Shown here: piece after piece, positions 1 through 14,915 of the stretch
Numbering within the stretch: the stretch's first letter is position 1
How the letters are laid out: each line of letters begins with the position of its first letter
DNA from: Lepiota brunneoincarnata
Taxonomy: Eukaryota; Basidiomycota; Agaricomycetes; Agaricales; Agaricaceae
Assembly (NCBI GenBank): GCA_023014365.1
Contig: JAEBUN010000021.1
Span: 62,001 to 126,000 of the forward strand
Direction of reading: 5' to 3'
DNA: 64,000 bases
Position numbers and translations under genes: made by a program
The notes under the pieces: generated by a model
The model's database searches: none
The model's input: the letters and a program-made list of their open reading frames with translations, nothing else
What the model was told of the DNA's origin: nothing

Positions 1-2452
1 GCCAAGCAGCACCCATACAAGCTGACACCAACTCGCTGCCTTCCTTACACACCCTCCCAGCTCCTCTCCAAAAAGACCTAAGTGACAACATGTCACTATA
101 TCATCTGCGGTATCATATACATTGTCGAATAGCAGTGTGCTTTTCCTATGGTTTTGTGTCAGGAGTCGAGCATCATGGTGACTAGATTGATATAATTCAC
201 ATGAGCCCTGACACTCCTACCGTTGTTTGCACTAAGCATCCCGTTCCCATACCTCCCAACAGTCCCGAAAGCCCATCGTAAGTCATGTGCCCATGGGCTA
301 CTACTGACATTGTGCGAAGTGGATATTTTATGATGTACTATGACCATGCAGATCACTTGAGTGTGTGGTGGGTGATACACAACATGGTGAACGCACCGCC
401 ATTTCTTAAGCCAGGGCGCCGGAACCAACGGCGGCAGTGCGGTTGGGGGGCTCAGGTGAGCCAATGGTCCAGAATAGTTGTGGTGCCGAATATGAATATT
501 ATGAGAGATACAGAGGTTCAGGTGGCAAAGCTGCTGTGTTGAACAGGCAATAAGTAGGAGAGCTTTAACATGCTGTTAAACGAGCGAGGGTGAGACGCCC
601 TTACGTCACGTGACACGACAAACTTGGCACCAGACTTAGCGCTCAGCGCTGTAAGGACTACCAACCCGTCGCTTTTACTTCAAAAATACCAATTTGAATT
701 TCCCTTCTCTTCTTCCTTAGTGACTGCCTTGCGCAACGCCAATTATTGTACCCCCACAATGTATTTGCATTCTCCATTGATCCCCTGTGCCCCTGATCAT
801 CCAAGTGGCTATAAGTAAGGGTAGTCAGGGGCAGTTTTCCGAAATCGTTATTGTTGGAGTGCGAATCCCCATGGCGATGGGACGACTGATCGCTCTGACC
901 GTCCATGGGCGAACAGGGCGCATACACCCTTCCCCCCGCCTGTTACAATGTCCCTGAATCACGACATCTGGTGAGGTCCTCGAGTATCCCGAACTGGATA
1001 TCACAAACAATTACAAATGACTCTTCCAAGGATATACATGAACGACAGGGACACCCTCAGTATAACACTCCTCACTCAATCGCCGACGTCGCTTGCATCG
1101 GACACACTTTGGATAGAGAAGAAATCATTGAATGAGTGAGGTCTCTGGTTCTTGGCATTTTCGCAGTTGATCGAAGTTGTCTACAACAACGGCAAAGATA
1201 AATGGAAGATGGCACGGCGCAATCCCGTACACAAGAACATCGGGGCCACGTACGAACTTTGAACTACCAGTGGAATACAGCGGAAACTTTCCGATAACCC
1301 GGCGTCGCGGCGTGCTTTGGGTGCAACACCCTTCTGGAGGAGAAAACCCTTCCCTCCAGTGTTCCCTCCCCTGTTCCCTAAGACGAAAACCCTGGTGATA
1401 GTCCGCGATCACCCGGCATTAGTCAGGTCCCGCTGTGGCTTAAAACACTCAAGTCTCATGGGTGTGAGTTGAAGAGTATTAGCTATAGTGCTTGTGCCTC
1501 GCTGGCTCCCCCCTTAACATTATCGCATTCAAGGACTTGAAGCTTAAAAGCATTTCATTATATACCGCGGGGGAGACACGTCGCCAAACGTGGGAGCTCG
1601 GCTTCCAACCCTCACGTCCTAGGACGGGTCGCATATACTCCTGATTGCGAAGTATGGAATAAGTGCGCACGGGAGGAAATGGAGGGGGTGTGGTACATCG
1701 AGTATTATTGAGTAATATTGGGATATTAGATAAATTGACCCTTCCGGACTGGAATGGAACAGGGTAACACCAGTCGGCTGTGGTAGCCGACACCCAAACA
1801 TGAAAAAAAGAATGATCTGGCTTTATTATCCGTTGCTCAGTGGTATATCTAGGTTAGACTCGGTATTGGTGTCATCCCAGCGTTTCTTTTTGAACTGTAC
1901 AAGTTGAATTTAGTTTGGAAGTATGTTTATATTGCAATGACCCCAGGGTGCTTAAATCTCAAAAAAGTATATTTGACTAAGCTATGTTTTATTCAGCACT
2001 CGATCTTCAGTATCCAATGGAAAATCTTTCAAGGTTAATGAATCAGTATGTCTGATATAATTCAGCTTAGACATAAGAAAAGCTGCTATAGTTCACTGCG
2101 AGACTGTGGGAGTCATCTCGCCAAGCGAGACTTCATTCACACTGCGCTCGGGTATCTACAGAATCTATTCCATCTATAGACGAAACCCCGCAATGCAAGC
2201 GGTACATATGACACAGGCGTCATTGTTCTAAAATCATATAAGTCACAGAAACGGGCGGGGGGTTTCGGACACGGAGTCTACCTCCAAATGCAAGCACCCG
2301 GCAATCAGTCGGGTCAGAAAGAATTTCGTGCCACGTCGAAGTAGAATGAAGCCCAAGAAAACCCCCGGACTTGCATTGTGTCACGAATTACTCCCTCGTC
2401 GCATGATGGTGGCTCTTAGGGAGCCAGCCTGTGGTTTTGGGATACAAGGTTT
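1..2452. other. No recognisable gene
   Basis: The open frames here are short (at most 104 codons), lie on both strands, have no recognisable motif and cannot be joined by plausible splice sites into anything I know. I see no RNA gene. The last part contains the 3' flank of the ERT1-like gene that ends at 2453 on the minus strand. Confidence 0.6.
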
Positions 2453-4491
2453 CTAACACTTGATGAAATTACCGACGATCATACTCGGAATGCCCCATTT
2501 ATCTCTCCGGATCGTAAACGAAAAGCAGCAATTGATGAATCCCTCTTCCATCGGCTGTTCGTCCTTTTTGCTATCCTTCGGAGGGGAAGCTGCTGGGTTT
2601 TGATTGAGAACTGGTTTGTAGCGAAGCACACAGGAGGTTAGGACGGCTTTTTGGCTTGAATCGAAGGCCACGTGTCCGTATTTCTGTCACAAGTGAAGGA
2701 GTCAATGAACGAAGGAATCGGTAGTCTAGGAGTTTGGAGCCAGGACAGGGGAAAATTCACCTCCCAGTAGTTGACAGCCGATTCTTCTGCCATGAGTTCA
2801 TAAATACACAGTCGCCCCTGTGATCATTAAGGGGTGAGGTGATTGGCGGTGATATGCAGATGATCCCACACTTACATCACGCATCATATACCCATCAACT
2901 CCCACTAGCTCACTGAACTCCCTGTTGCCTTTATAGATCTCTCCTGTACGCCGCCAGAGACACGCCGGCACCCCCATGGCTGAAAAGACACGATCGTAGT
3001 CGAGGAGCATACGCTCAAATGCTTCTTCGATGAAGACTAGGTCCTAAGTGCGATTTTCCTGTTGGTTTGAAAACGGAAACAAGGGCGGAGATAAATACCA
3101 AGTCACGTAATGTCTGTGCAATGGCCTGAGACCGACGTCAGATGTCTGTGTTGTTTATAGGTCAAGCGAACATACCCTGAACTTCGGTCTCAGCACGGAG
3201 AGGGGTTGAAGTATTTGCTGTTTCGATTCTTGGGAAACACTGGAAGCATGATATGAGAGGGGCGTTACATGCGAAAGGGCGGACTGACTCACTTCCTGTC
3301 CATCCACCTCGATAGACGAGCGTACCCTTTCACGTAGTTATATGGTTTCAAAAGGCCAGCCTCGTATTTACTCCTGATGACCCGATTGAGACGCTCGTCT
3401 CTGGACCCAGACTCCTGGTCTGCAGCTGTGAGCAAGAATTTTTCTGTCTTAGTTGCCGAAGGGAGAATGGCCTCTGTGGATGACTTGTCTGCGGCGCTGC
3501 TATCGCTAGCCGTGATGGCGGAGGTCTGAGTAGTAGTAGTGGCACTTGGTGTCCCCTCAAGGGCGGACACCGTAGCTGCGGCCGTGGTAGCTGTGGCATT
3601 TGAGCTGAAGGACGTTGATGTCATTATGGAGGATGGAAGTGTTGCCGGAGGAGTAGAGAATAATCCATCATCCAGGGTCTCTAGGAAATCACTGCGTACG
3701 ATAAGTACGTGTACGGGCAGGCGGCGGAGAGTAAGAAGCTTCACGCGACGTACGTGAGGACCGAAAATTCATTCCCGAGGGTCTCTGGCTGGTACATGAA
3801 ATTCGTTTGAGGGACGGGTAGCGGCCAGGCAGTGGAAGCAGTGGGTGGCGGTCCTTGATAGACAGGCACTATTGGAACGAAGTCAAAATAGCGACAGATC
3901 AACAAAAGATACAACTCACCTGGCGCAAATGTCCTCCCTAGTTCAACATTTGGTGTGTTTGTGGAGGCCACAGGCGATTTTTCTGATAGCTTTGGTTTCC
4001 TCTCATCATGGCAGAGATGGCCAATTTCCCGCTTGATACTGTGGCATACAGACAATGGGTGTGCGTAACCAAGCTCTCGAGTCCTCCAGTGCTCACCAAC
4101 GTTGACAAGGTCTTCCTTCATCGCAGGTCATATGGCTCCTCCGGCAGTACAGGCAGGCGTGGTTGACCTTCCTTCTCTTCGTCGTCTTCTTTTTCCTTCC
4201 AGCATCATCATCGGGCTGAGGGCTCGTGGTAGCTGCATTGCTTGTGCTGGCGATGGCCCCAGGCCGCTCGGCGCCAGCGGAGGTAGTTGCAGCCGATGTC
4301 GAGGTCGATGCATGGGCCTGTGTTGAGTTGTTATGTGTCGTCGCAGGCGCCGACATCGATGACGGGATAGAAGATTGTGTCGTTGTTGGTGGTGAGGAGG
4401 TCGAGCGACTTGAGCGCGCGACAAAGGGCCGGTGGCGGGACCCCGGATACCGAACCCTAAAAATGTCCGGCGCCATTATGATGCGACACAT
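2453..4491 (-). CDS. ERT1: ERT1/AcuK-like Zn2Cys6 transcription factor with PAS-like domain
   Basis: Putative regulator of gluconeogenesis and non-fermentable carbon use, acting in the nucleus. About nine exons give roughly 500 residues. The first exon has a Ser/Thr/Ala-rich stretch, a basic KKKTTKRRK cluster and the start of a zinc cluster (CLYCRRSHMTC, then CDEGRPCQRC). An intron at about 4110-4050 splits the last CQRC cysteine codon, and the sixth cysteine follows in IKREIGHLC, giving C-x2-C-x6-C-x5-C-x2-C-x8-C. The conserved family blocks follow in order: LGNEFSVLTDFLETLDDG, a low-complexity Thr/Ala/Ser insert, KQQILQPLSVLRPKFR, a 27-nt exon (AIAQTLRDL), then the PAS-like part DLVFIEEAFERMLLDYDRVF, VPACLWRRTGEIYKGNREF and GRLCIYELMAEESAVNYWE, with the C-terminus FINCCFSFTIRRDKWGIPSM. 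These blocks characterise the ERT1/AcuK/RDS2 family. A second ATG five codons in (4476) could be the real start. The gene looks intact. Confidence 0.88.
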
Positions 4492-4559
4492 CGCAAAAGC
4501 GATAACTCATATCTCATGGATGGCAAGTTCAAATTAGACAGAGGACTACACGTAGTAAT

Positions 4560-4835
4560 GTAGCGGTTGTTAGCCAGAGCCTGGATATTTCTATCTGCAT
4601 GTTTCATTTGACTAACCCAAGGACCACGGTAAGGTACTGTGCCCTGAATCCCTCGGAGTCTGAAGGGTCCGACATGCCTTGACCAAACAGTTGACAAATT
4701 TGTTTGGAATCTCTTCTGTATCTCACAGTCAACCATTCGGCCTGGGGGTGCATTAGCCTCATGAATCACTTGCATATTCGATCAGGCGCGTCAAAGTGGT
4801 CCAAAGTTGCGTTGACCAAGGTCATTAACGGCCTG
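4560..4835 (-). pseudogene. Relic of the 3' end of a GH1 beta-glucosidase gene
   Basis: On the minus strand this stretch resembles the last exon and 3' flank of the beta-glucosidase gene at 10.58-13.04 kb. It shares the words for VDYETQ(K)R / SW-SRH (read here as VDCEIQKRF and STVWSRH), the CCTTGGTCA segment upstream, and downstream the GGGATTCAGGGCAC and GGTCCTTG words of the 3' flank. About 28 bp coding for YTTRFGVTY are deleted and the frame is broken. Nothing from the catalytic part of the gene is present. It lies between the start of the ERT1-like gene and the start of the first F-box gene, so the 3' end of the glucosidase and the F-box genes have probably been duplicated together or recombined. 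Confidence 0.7.
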
Positions 4836-4979
4836 CCATCGACAAAGGCATCGATGACACGAAGACATCGTTAAACAGAGAAATTCGCAAACGCGTTAGA
4901 CTGTCTAGAACGCGATACGGCTGGGATGTGACACGACGCGAGCAGTCACAGTCACCAAAACGCTAGCACTCTATCCACC

Positions 4980-6558
4980 ATGTCCTCCCCTGGCTGTGTT
5001 CCAGTTCCAGACACTGATGACATTGCATCCCTTAAGCGAGAGATCGCCAACTTAGAATCCCTCGGACTCGGACAGAAACGAGCTATGCTCTGCCAACAGC
5101 TCAACTACCACTGCTCGGCAACACGCAGCCTCGCTCCAGAAACTCTCTCCCGTATCTTCCTGTATGCGGCACCCCCGCCAGATATCAGGGCCCGCCTCTC
5201 CGAGCTCTGCCCACCCGACAGGTGGCCTCCAGGGTGCCACCATCTTCCCATCCATTTCTACAAAATTTGTTCCCAATGGTACCATATTATACGATCCACA
5301 CCCCAACTCTGGACATCCCTCATTCTCGTTGTCCGCAATTTCATCCAGCCTTCAGCTCCTCCAACTATATTTACTCAACGTCAAGAACCTTTCTACCTCA
5401 CTAGAGCTTAGGGTCAACATTGGAACCGGATCGGCCGGGTACGCCGCCACCACTCACACGGAATTGGGACAGAAATACCGTCGTTCTCTTCATCGCTTCG
5501 AGGAATTGCACGATGTTATTTTTAAACCTGAAAACGCGCAGCGGATTAAGGTGCTAGGATTAATGATCCCCGAAGAAGCATGGTCTCCCCTTAGCTTCGA
5601 CAACTTCCCAAGACTCGAAGAGCTCCACTTTTACTGTCCCAATGGGCTGAAACTAATATCTCTCATGCACCTCAATGCCCCTGCTCTTCACAAAGTAGTC
5701 TTCAAGAACACAACCCTCTCGATGACTCAGCCTGAGAAATTTGCATGGTCGGATAGCGTCGCGGTGGCATACCTGCTTTGGATTCCCACCAGCGACTGCC
5801 TAATACTTCTAACCCTTTGTCGAAATCTCGTCGAATTCCGAGCAAGAGAAAGTAGAGAACCCGATCTTGATGTTGACGGCCCAAAACTAGGCGAGGAGCT
5901 CATTCTTCCGAAGCTCAAGATCCTCGAATGGGCGTGTTTAGAGGATCCATGGACTATAGCGCTCTTGAAGCACGTCCGAGCACCAGGATTACTCACATTT
6001 GGTCGGGGTAGAGAATCTTTTTTTGCACGGGATGAATTAGTCGGGTTTTTCGAGCGGCTACCGCACACATTGACCAATTTGGAACTTTGTTCATTCACCG
6101 GCGATCCCCTCGATATGAATTTCGATTGGGACATTTTCCAATATCTCCCCAACCTTACTAAACTCACTTTCAACCAATGCTCGCTCCTCAGCGTGGCTCA
6201 AGCGTTCATCAACCTTGAACCGTCGGCCGACTTACCCGCTTTGGCAGAGATTTGCATCGTGGACGGACCCGAAACGGAAGAGCATTATACTGACTATCGA
6301 AAGGATAGCGCTTCTGTTCGGCTTGCGTTTTTGGAGATGGCCGAGAATCAGTGGATGTCGGGATTTCAGGATGCCTTAAAGTTGAGTGTGGAGGGCCAGT
6401 GTCTTGACTGGGGGGACGTGGGGGGAGCATGGGTACGCAGATTAGTCAGAAGGGATCTCATGTTGGAGATATATGAGGATGAATACTTGGAGGACATTTA
6501 TGATGCGCATGACGACGATAGCTCTAGCTCTGATTCCGATTACTCATTCTCTTCATGA
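4980..6558 (+). CDS. F-box / leucine-rich-like protein (copy F1)
   Basis: Probable substrate-binding subunit of an SCF ubiquitin ligase. The N-terminal third has the Agaricomycete F-box pattern: ATRSLAPETLSRIFLYAAPP, then ICSQWYHIIRSTPQLWTSL. The rest is a degenerate leucine-rich region (LPRLEELHFY, LPKLKILEWACLEDPW, LPHTLTNLELCSF, LPNLTKLTFNQCSL) ending in an acidic and serine tail. The first ATG is at 4980. The N-terminal frame and the long downstream frame are not the same. They join in phase if 5337-5391 (55 nt, GTCCGC...TCAAG) is an intron. Compared with copy F3 the same place shows an 11-bp deletion, so a frameshift rescued by a weak cryptic intron is an equal possibility. The remainder to the stop at 6558 is uninterrupted. 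Confidence 0.7.
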
Positions 6559-6599
6559 CGACGAGGAACAGCCGAGAGTGGATATGCCTGATGCTGAAT

Positions 6600-6790
6600 T
6601 TAAATACTGTCATGTGGACGGCTCCGAAATTGGATGGGCTCTCGTCTGCATCCCAACTCTGGACACTCCTCGTCATTGATGTCGCAGACATCGAAACTCA
6701 CCCTCATGTCGAAAATCGGGTATCTATCCTTGCGTTGCCGTGTTCCAGCCAAAAAACTCACGGAACGACACTGCATCTCATTAAAAGAGA
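6600..6790 (+). pseudogene. Short F-box gene relic
   Basis: A fragment read in frame as SQLWTLLVIDVADIETHPH matches the segment TPQLWTSLVINIWDIETLSS of the F-box gene at 8.42 kb. Only this piece around the end of the F-box is recognisable, and it has no start and no leucine-rich region. It lies between the stop of F1 and the decayed copy F2, so the cluster once held at least four copies. Confidence 0.55.
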
Positions 6791-6844
6791 AGCTGCCAGT
6801 CTAGAATCCCGCTTACCACACCCACAAGGTGACGTTACATTCCG

Positions 6845-8364
6845 TAAATGAATGAAAAGTCGTCAATCCTTGGACTCGTCGAACTCAGACGGAGACGAGC
6901 CATGCTCCTCCAACAAGTCAACTCCCATCTCTCGACAGCCTCCCTACGGAACTACTCTCCCTTATCATCCGATATGTGGTGCCTCCTCCAGACATTAGCT
7001 CTTATACCCTTCGTCTTGATACGCATGAGCTCCGCCCGCCCTGCCTTGTTGGAGCAGATCTAAGGGATGAACACTCTCCCGTATCTTCCAGTATGCCGCA
7101 CCTCCGCCAGACACCAGGCCTTCAGGGCCCACCTCCCCGGGCTCTACCTGCCCGATAAACAGCCTCCGGAGCACCACCACCCTCCCATCCAATTCTCCAA
7201 AATTTGCTCCTAATGTTACCATATCATACAATCCACGCCCCAACTCTGGACATCCCTCGTCCTCATTGTCCAGTGGAATAGAAACCTTTCATCGAGCCTT
7301 GAACTCCTCCGGCTATTTATTTACTCAACGTCAAGAACCTTTCCTTCTCACTCGGGCCCAGGGCCAAAATCGGAACCGGGTCGGTCCTGCACCTCCTATC
7401 CCCTCATAGAGTCAGGACAGGAATGCAGACATTTTCTTCGCTTCGCTGAATTCCACGGTGTCATTTTTAAACCTGAAAAACGCGCAGCGGATTAAGGTGC
7501 TAGGATTAATGATCCACGAAGAAGCATGGTCTCCCTTTAGCTTCGACAACTTCCCGAGGCTCGAAGAGCTCCGCTTTTACACTCCCATTGGACTGAAACC
7601 AAAATCTCTCACTCGTTTCAATGCCCGCGCTCTTCATAAAAATCATCTTTACGAACACTGTCTTCTCGATGACTCAGCCTGAGAAATTTGCATAGTCGGA
7701 TAGCGTCGCGGTGACACATCGCGGCCTGAAGCTAGGGGAGGAGCTGGTTCTTCCGAGGCTCAAGGTCATCGAATGGGTATGTTTAGGGAATCCGTGGACT
7801 ATAGCGTTCTTAAAGCACGTGGGAGCGCCAGGATTACTCACATTTGGTTGGGTAGAGAATCCTTTTTTGCATGGGATGAACTAGTCGGGTTTTTCGAGCG
7901 GCTCCCGCACACGTCAACCAACTTGAAAATCTGTTCATTCACTGGCGATTTCATTAACACGGAGTTCGATTTGGACATTTTCCGATGCCTCCCCAACATT
8001 ACTAAACTCACTTTCAACCAATTCTCCTTTTACAACGTGGTTCAAGCATTCAACGACATTGAGTCGGTGGCCTGCTTACCTGCTTTGGCAGAAATTTGCA
8101 TCGTGGGCGGACCCAGAATGGAGGAGTGGTATACCAACCATCAAGAGAATGATGCTGTTGTTCGGTGTGGCTTTTTGGGGATGGCCGAGACGCGGGATTA
8201 GGATCTCAGAATGGCTTAAAGTTGGGTGTGGAGGGCCTATGTTTTCACTGGGGTTTTGGAGATGGAGCATGGGTACGCGACTAGTCAGCAGGGGTCTCAA
8301 GTTGGAGATATTTGAGAATGGATACTTGAAGGAGGACCGGCCCGGAATGGGGATGGTCGTGTGA
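6845..8364 (+). pseudogene. Decayed F-box / leucine-rich gene (copy F2)
   Basis: Colinear with F1 and F3 but broken many times. Recognisable pieces in different frames are the PQLWTSL equivalent near 7240, NAQRIKVLGLMIHEEAW at about 7470, the block with DELVGFFERLPHTSTNLKICSF at about 7880-7940, LPALAEICIVGGP near 8080 and a C-terminal GLKLEIFENGYL near 8310. A piece around 7700-7730, between the DDSA and GEELVLPRLK equivalents, is deleted, and several stops and shifts follow. Identity to F1 at nucleotide level is still high in the middle part, so the loss is fairly recent. Confidence 0.75.
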
Positions 8365-8422
8365 CTGTGTCACATTATGTCTCGTTGGTACGTCACAGGT
8401 TTTCTACAAGCCCATCTACCAC

Positions 8423-9991
8423 ATGCCGTCCCACCGTGTAGCACGTCCTACAGAATTATCACACCCACGGGATAACATTGCATCCACTCATGAAAACATC
8501 GATAATCTCACGACCAGACCGGTGCGAGCCACCGCCACGTTCTCCCAACAACCCAACTCCCGCTGTTCAGCCACACGCAATCTCCCTGCAGAAACACTCT
8601 CTCTTATCTTCCAGTATGCAGCACCCCCGGTAGACGCTTGCTCTCATGGTTTTCATCGTGATTCATCCGAATATGAACGGTATCCAACGCACAACCATAC
8701 CCTCATGGAACTAGGTGCCGTCTGCTCTCAATGGTACCACATCGTCCAGTCCACACCTCAACTCTGGACATCCCTCGTCATTAACATCTGGGACATTGAA
8801 ACCCTCTCATCGAAGCTTGAGCTCCTGCGGCTCTATTTACTCAACGCCAAGAACCTGTCCTTCTCACTCGAGCTCAACTTCACCAGCAAGGAATTGCCCT
8901 TGTTTGGCCCAATCAATAGTGTACGATTGGTACAGAAAAACAGCTGTGTTCTTGACCGCCTTGCTGAATTTTAACGTATCATCTTCGAGCCCAAGAACGC
9001 GGAGCGGATCAAGGTGCTTTGGCTGAGGATGCCCCTGGGACCGTGGCCTTGTCCTATCTTTGGCGACTTGCCGAGACTCGAAGCGCTCCACCTTTTCAGT
9101 CTCAATGAAGTTGGACACTTATCTCTTGATCACTTCAATGCGCCTCGTCTCAACAAGATTATCGCCAAGGGCATAGCCTTATTGGTGTCCGGGGCCGGGG
9201 AGCTCGTACGGTTGGACAATGTCACAGTGGTAAACCTGTTTCGTACCCCCCTCAACCAATGCCTGGGACTTCTAACCCTTTGTCAAAATCTCGTCGAGTT
9301 CCGGGCGAGGGCGAGTGAGGAGTTCAATGCGCTGGATGGTTGCAGGCTGGTGCTGAGCGAGGAACTTGTTCTTTCGAAGCTCAGGGTCCTCGAATGGGCG
9401 TGTTTTCATGACCTATGGAACGCATTGTTCTTGAAATACATCCGGGCACCGGGGTTACACACATTCGGTTGGAGCTCAGATGCCTTTTCTGTACAGGATG
9501 AAGTCGTCAGCTTTTTCAGGCAGCTCCCGCACACGATAACCAACCTTGAACTTTCCGCGTTCATTGGCAGTCCCTATGAGATGGACTTTGAATGGAACAA
9601 TTTCCAATACCTCCCTAATGTCACTAAGCTCATCCTCAGCCAATGCTCCCTTACAAACTTGGTCCAAGTATTCGAAAGGCTTGAATCGGCAATCTGCTTG
9701 CCTGCTTTGGCACAGATTTACATCGCCGGCAAACCCGAAAGGGAAGACCTGAGATCTGCTGATGATAATGGGGATACTGTTCGGCTTGCATTTCGGGAGA
9801 TGGTCGAGGCACGGTGGGAAGGATTCCGGAATGGATTGAAGTTGAATATAGAGGACCGGTGTTTGGGCTGGGGACCTGAGGATGGAGTGTGGGTATGCAA
9901 ATTAGTTGGAAAAGGACTCAAGCTGGAGATCTTTGAGGATGGGCACTTGGTGGAGGGTCTTTTCGATGTGGATAACGACGATAGCAGCTGA
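8423..9991 (+). pseudogene. F-box / leucine-rich gene with one nonsense codon (copy F3)
   Basis: A single frame runs from ATG 8423 to the stop at 9989-9991 except for one in-frame TAA at 8972-8974, in the block LDRLAEF-stop-RIIFEPKNAERIKVL (F1 has HRFEELHDVIFKPENAQRIK). The F-box part has the block ATRNLPAETLSLIFQYAAPP, followed by VCSQWYHIVQSTPQLWTSL. The leucine-rich part is complete, with LPRLEALHLF, LSKLRVLEWACFHDLW, LPHTITNLELSAF and LPNVTKLILSQCSL. No intron with proper signals and phase removes the stop that I can find. It is therefore a young pseudogene, a nonsense allele, or a sequencing error; without the stop it would encode about 520 residues. Confidence 0.75.
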
Positions 9992-10581
9992 CTTTGGTTC
10001 GACCCTGTCTGCTGGGTAAATATACAGGACTGGACCGCTTAATAAAGCAAAGTATGGCCAAGGAGCTTATTGATCTTGTGCACAATTTCCATGTTTGTAT
10101 GGATGGATTGGCCTTTATTCCGAGCCGGTTGACAGCCGGAGACTTCAGATATCGGACTTGCTAAAAATTGCACACTTGGAAAGAAATAATGCAACATACA
10201 GTAGCATACAACGAAGAACTCATATAAATACAGCTCATTACTGGGAAATGGACACAAAAACCAAGTTGAACAAGGAATCACGGACAAGATCGTGCGAAAG
10301 TAAGGTAGTGTGGTTAGCAGTCTAGACCCTCCAGTTTGATGGGTTTTATTTGATCAATGCAAGGACCGCAGTAACGTAGCGGGCCACACGTGCCCTGAGT
10401 CCCCTGTTACGTTTGGCTGGTTTGGGCAGAGCGACCTCCTCTGTGGCTTTGATTGTGCTCGATTTGCTCCCGCTGCTGACGCTTGTGGTGGTAATGTCAG
10501 AGAACTTGGATGGCTCTGCCAATGTGGGTGTAGACGCGGCCGCTTCATGATCGTTAAACCACTAGCCACTGGGATCTGAGT

Positions 10582-13521
<2,940 letters not shown>

Positions 13522-14915
13522 ATGTCAAACGTACTTGGTATCGCAATCTTAGGCGCAGGCATCTTTGCAAAAGAAGGTTCGTATTAACCGCGCAGCCCAA
13601 TCTATCAGGAATTCGAGCGTTCCCAGCTGCAAAACCCTGTCTGATGAAAACTCACACACACAGCTCATTTACCTGCCCTTGCGGCCCTCGGGGGCTCAGC
13701 ACCACCACTTAAGGCCGTATATTCGCGTTCCGAAAAGAGTGCCCAGGAACTCGCCCAAGCAGCAACAGCGATCTTGAACCTGCCCGGCCCGGTTTCGGTC
13801 TATCATGACGGAGACGACTCTACAAACCTTGACGCATTACTCGCGAGATCTGATATCATGGCAGTTTTCATAGTCTTGCCCATCACACTCCAGCCTTCTA
13901 TCGTCTCCAAGGCCCTGGCAGCAGGGAAACACGTACTTAGCGAGAAGCCAGTTGCTCCGGATGTACAAGTTGGGCTGAAATTGATCTCTGACTTCAATAC
14001 GAAATTCAAGGACAAGGGTTTGATTTGGAGAGTTGCGGAGAACTATGAGGCAGAACCTGGCTTCCGAGCTGCTGGAGCTGCAATTCGCGCTGGCAAAATA
14101 GGGGAGGTTCAGTCCTTCAAGATCGCCGACGTGAATTATATCGACAAGAACTCAAAGTGGTATAAGACTCCATGGCGCACTGTCCCTGACGTAAGTGATT
14201 ATTCCGTGAACCCGATACAATCCTATGTTCTCATGATTCCGACCTCCTCGTGTGCAGTATCAAGGTGGATTCCTGGTAGGTTCCGTTAGTTACGCCACTC
14301 TATTCGCCAAATAATTCTCATTTCGCAGCTTGACGGCGGAGTGGTATGTGTCCACGAAACGTTTCCACTGGCTGATTTTTTCAATTTATTCCTAACTTAC
14401 AGCACACTGCCGCCGCACTCAAAGTAATGCTCCCCCACCCACCCACGCACCTCTCAGCACTCGCCTCCCTCAATAAGGATTACCTAGCACCCCATGATAC
14501 TATCCACGCTATCGTCAAAGCAGGCCCCAAGATTCACGGCATAACAGAGCTGACTTTCGCATTACCAACCCAATCCCGTCCAGCAGGAGACAAATTCGTC
14601 ATTATGGGTTCGAGTGGTTGGTTATCTGTGAATCAGGTCTCCAAGCCCGGGACAGATGCCACTGTCTTTCGTGTAACGATTCGCTCGGTTGTCAAGTTGG
14701 AGGATGGGGCAGAAGAGGAAAAGGAAGAAGTCATTGAGGAACCCGTAATCGGTGTCCAGGCCGAGATCGCCAGTTTCTTTTCCGCTATCAATGGTCAGGA
14801 TGATGGTCAAAATCTTGGAGATCCTCTTTCCGCGCTTGGAAATGTCGCTTTCATCCAAGCTTGCCTGAACAGCGGAGGGAGCGTAGTTGATTTAGAGCAG
14901 CTCATGAAAGGGTGA
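13522..14915 (+). CDS. Gfo/Idh/MocA-family NAD(P)-dependent oxidoreductase
   Basis: Dehydrogenase of the glucose-fructose oxidoreductase/inositol dehydrogenase family, acting on a sugar or polyol not predictable from sequence. Five exons (13522-13576, 13664-14190, 14258-14275, 14329-14343, 14403-14915) give exactly 375 codons plus stop. The Rossmann fold starts at residue 6 with IAILGAGIFAKEAHLPAL. IMAVFIVLPITLQPSIVSKA and the conserved LSEKPVA (catalytic-type Lys in EKP) follow. The third and fourth exons are only 18 and 15 nt (YQGGFL and LDGGV) and lead into HTAAALKVM, the GGVH segment of the family. All splice sites are GT-AG and phases agree. Its neighbour, head to head, is the GH1 beta-glucosidase, which fits a role in sugar use. 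Confidence 0.9.
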
